NCBI GenBank assembly: GCA_028697555.1 | Contig: JAQVEX010000019.1 | Location: 1-42,117, forward strand | Direction: 5' to 3' | Origin: Lentimicrobiaceae bacterium | Lineage (GTDB): Bacteria > Bacteroidota > Bacteroidia > Bacteroidales > UBA4417 | DNA length: 42,117 nucleotides | Shown here: piece after piece, positions 42,102 to 42,117 of the stretch | How the letters are laid out: each line of letters opens with the position of its first letter | How positions within the stretch are numbered: position 1 is the first letter of the stretch | Made by a program: the position numbers and the translations under genes | The notes under the pieces: model-generated | Told to the model about the DNA's origin: nothing | The model's database searches: none | Seen by the model: the letters and a program-made list of their open reading frames with translations, nothing else

Positions 42102-42117
42102 CTGATTGGTGATTGGT
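42102..42117. repeat. Start of heptamer array I at the window edge
   Basis: The window ends in CTGATTGGTGATTGGT, two GTGATTG-type units, the same unit that begins array D1. It lies 39 bp past the fhs stop codon and is cut by the window end. Confidence 0.6.

Noticed and set aside
1..42117. tRNA, rRNA or transposase genes
   Set aside because: Intergenic regions were read for tRNA arms and for transposase or integrase motifs in the coding frames; none was found.

Overview
The window reads as a low-GC anaerobic member of the Bacteroidota, probably Bacteroidales or a close relative. The evidence is: promoter -7 boxes of the form TAnnTTTG in front of many genes, almost no Shine-Dalgarno sequences, a type IX secretion (T9SS) C-terminal sorting domain, an rnf operon in the order B-C-D-G-E-A, and a trimeric [FeFe]-hydrogenase locus.

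Layout. 1-379 is the 5' part of ribF, cut by the window edge. 459-8537 is a hydrogenase locus with two divergent arms. The minus arm is hydC-hydB-hydA plus a single-domain response regulator. The plus arm is a small 2Fe-2S protein, a PAS-containing sensory [FeFe]-hydrogenase-like protein and a PP2C/SpoIIE-type phosphatase. 8603-9886 holds a peroxiredoxin and a PerR-type Fur repressor with operator-like palindromes. 10313-12405 is mtaB-suhB, followed convergently by gcvP (12499-15378). 15564-19385 is a 1273-residue secreted surface protein (beta-helix, tandem beta-sandwich repeats, a DUF4465-like domain, T9SS signal), preceded by a cobalamin riboswitch with its own promoter. 19836-20255 is an OsmC-family protein. 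20256-24589 is an accessory region: repeats and hairpins surround one 917-residue gene with a PIN nuclease domain, a coiled coil and a DUF4435/TOPRIM-like domain. That gene lies between two perfect 21-bp direct repeats. 24590-28151 holds guaA, pepE and an EamA transporter. 28228-33299 is the Rnf complex, then ftsE. 34028-40272 is an envelope region (three GT4-type glycosyltransferases, murB, a polysaccharide flippase). fhs (40399-42063) closes the window.

How the genes fit together. Rnf (ferredoxin:NAD+ oxidoreductase), the NADH/ferredoxin-type HydABC hydrogenase, glycine decarboxylase and formate-THF ligase are the expected parts of fermentative redox balancing and one-carbon metabolism. The sensory hydrogenase, phosphatase and response regulator look like a control layer for the hydrogenase. 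By-eye alignment shows that this HydA lacks several residues normally conserved around the H-cluster and in the proton path, so its activity is in question.

The most notable items are: (1) the PIN/coiled-coil/DUF4435-like protein in a direct-repeat-bounded segment, a candidate one-gene defence module; (2) a B12 riboswitch in front of a giant T9SS surface protein with a DUF4465-like domain; (3) the divergent HydA and its sensory arm; (4) many intergenic arrays of 7-bp repeats, often paired as inverted arrays and abutting or overlapping stop codons. All identifications are by eye and from memory of the families; no search was run.
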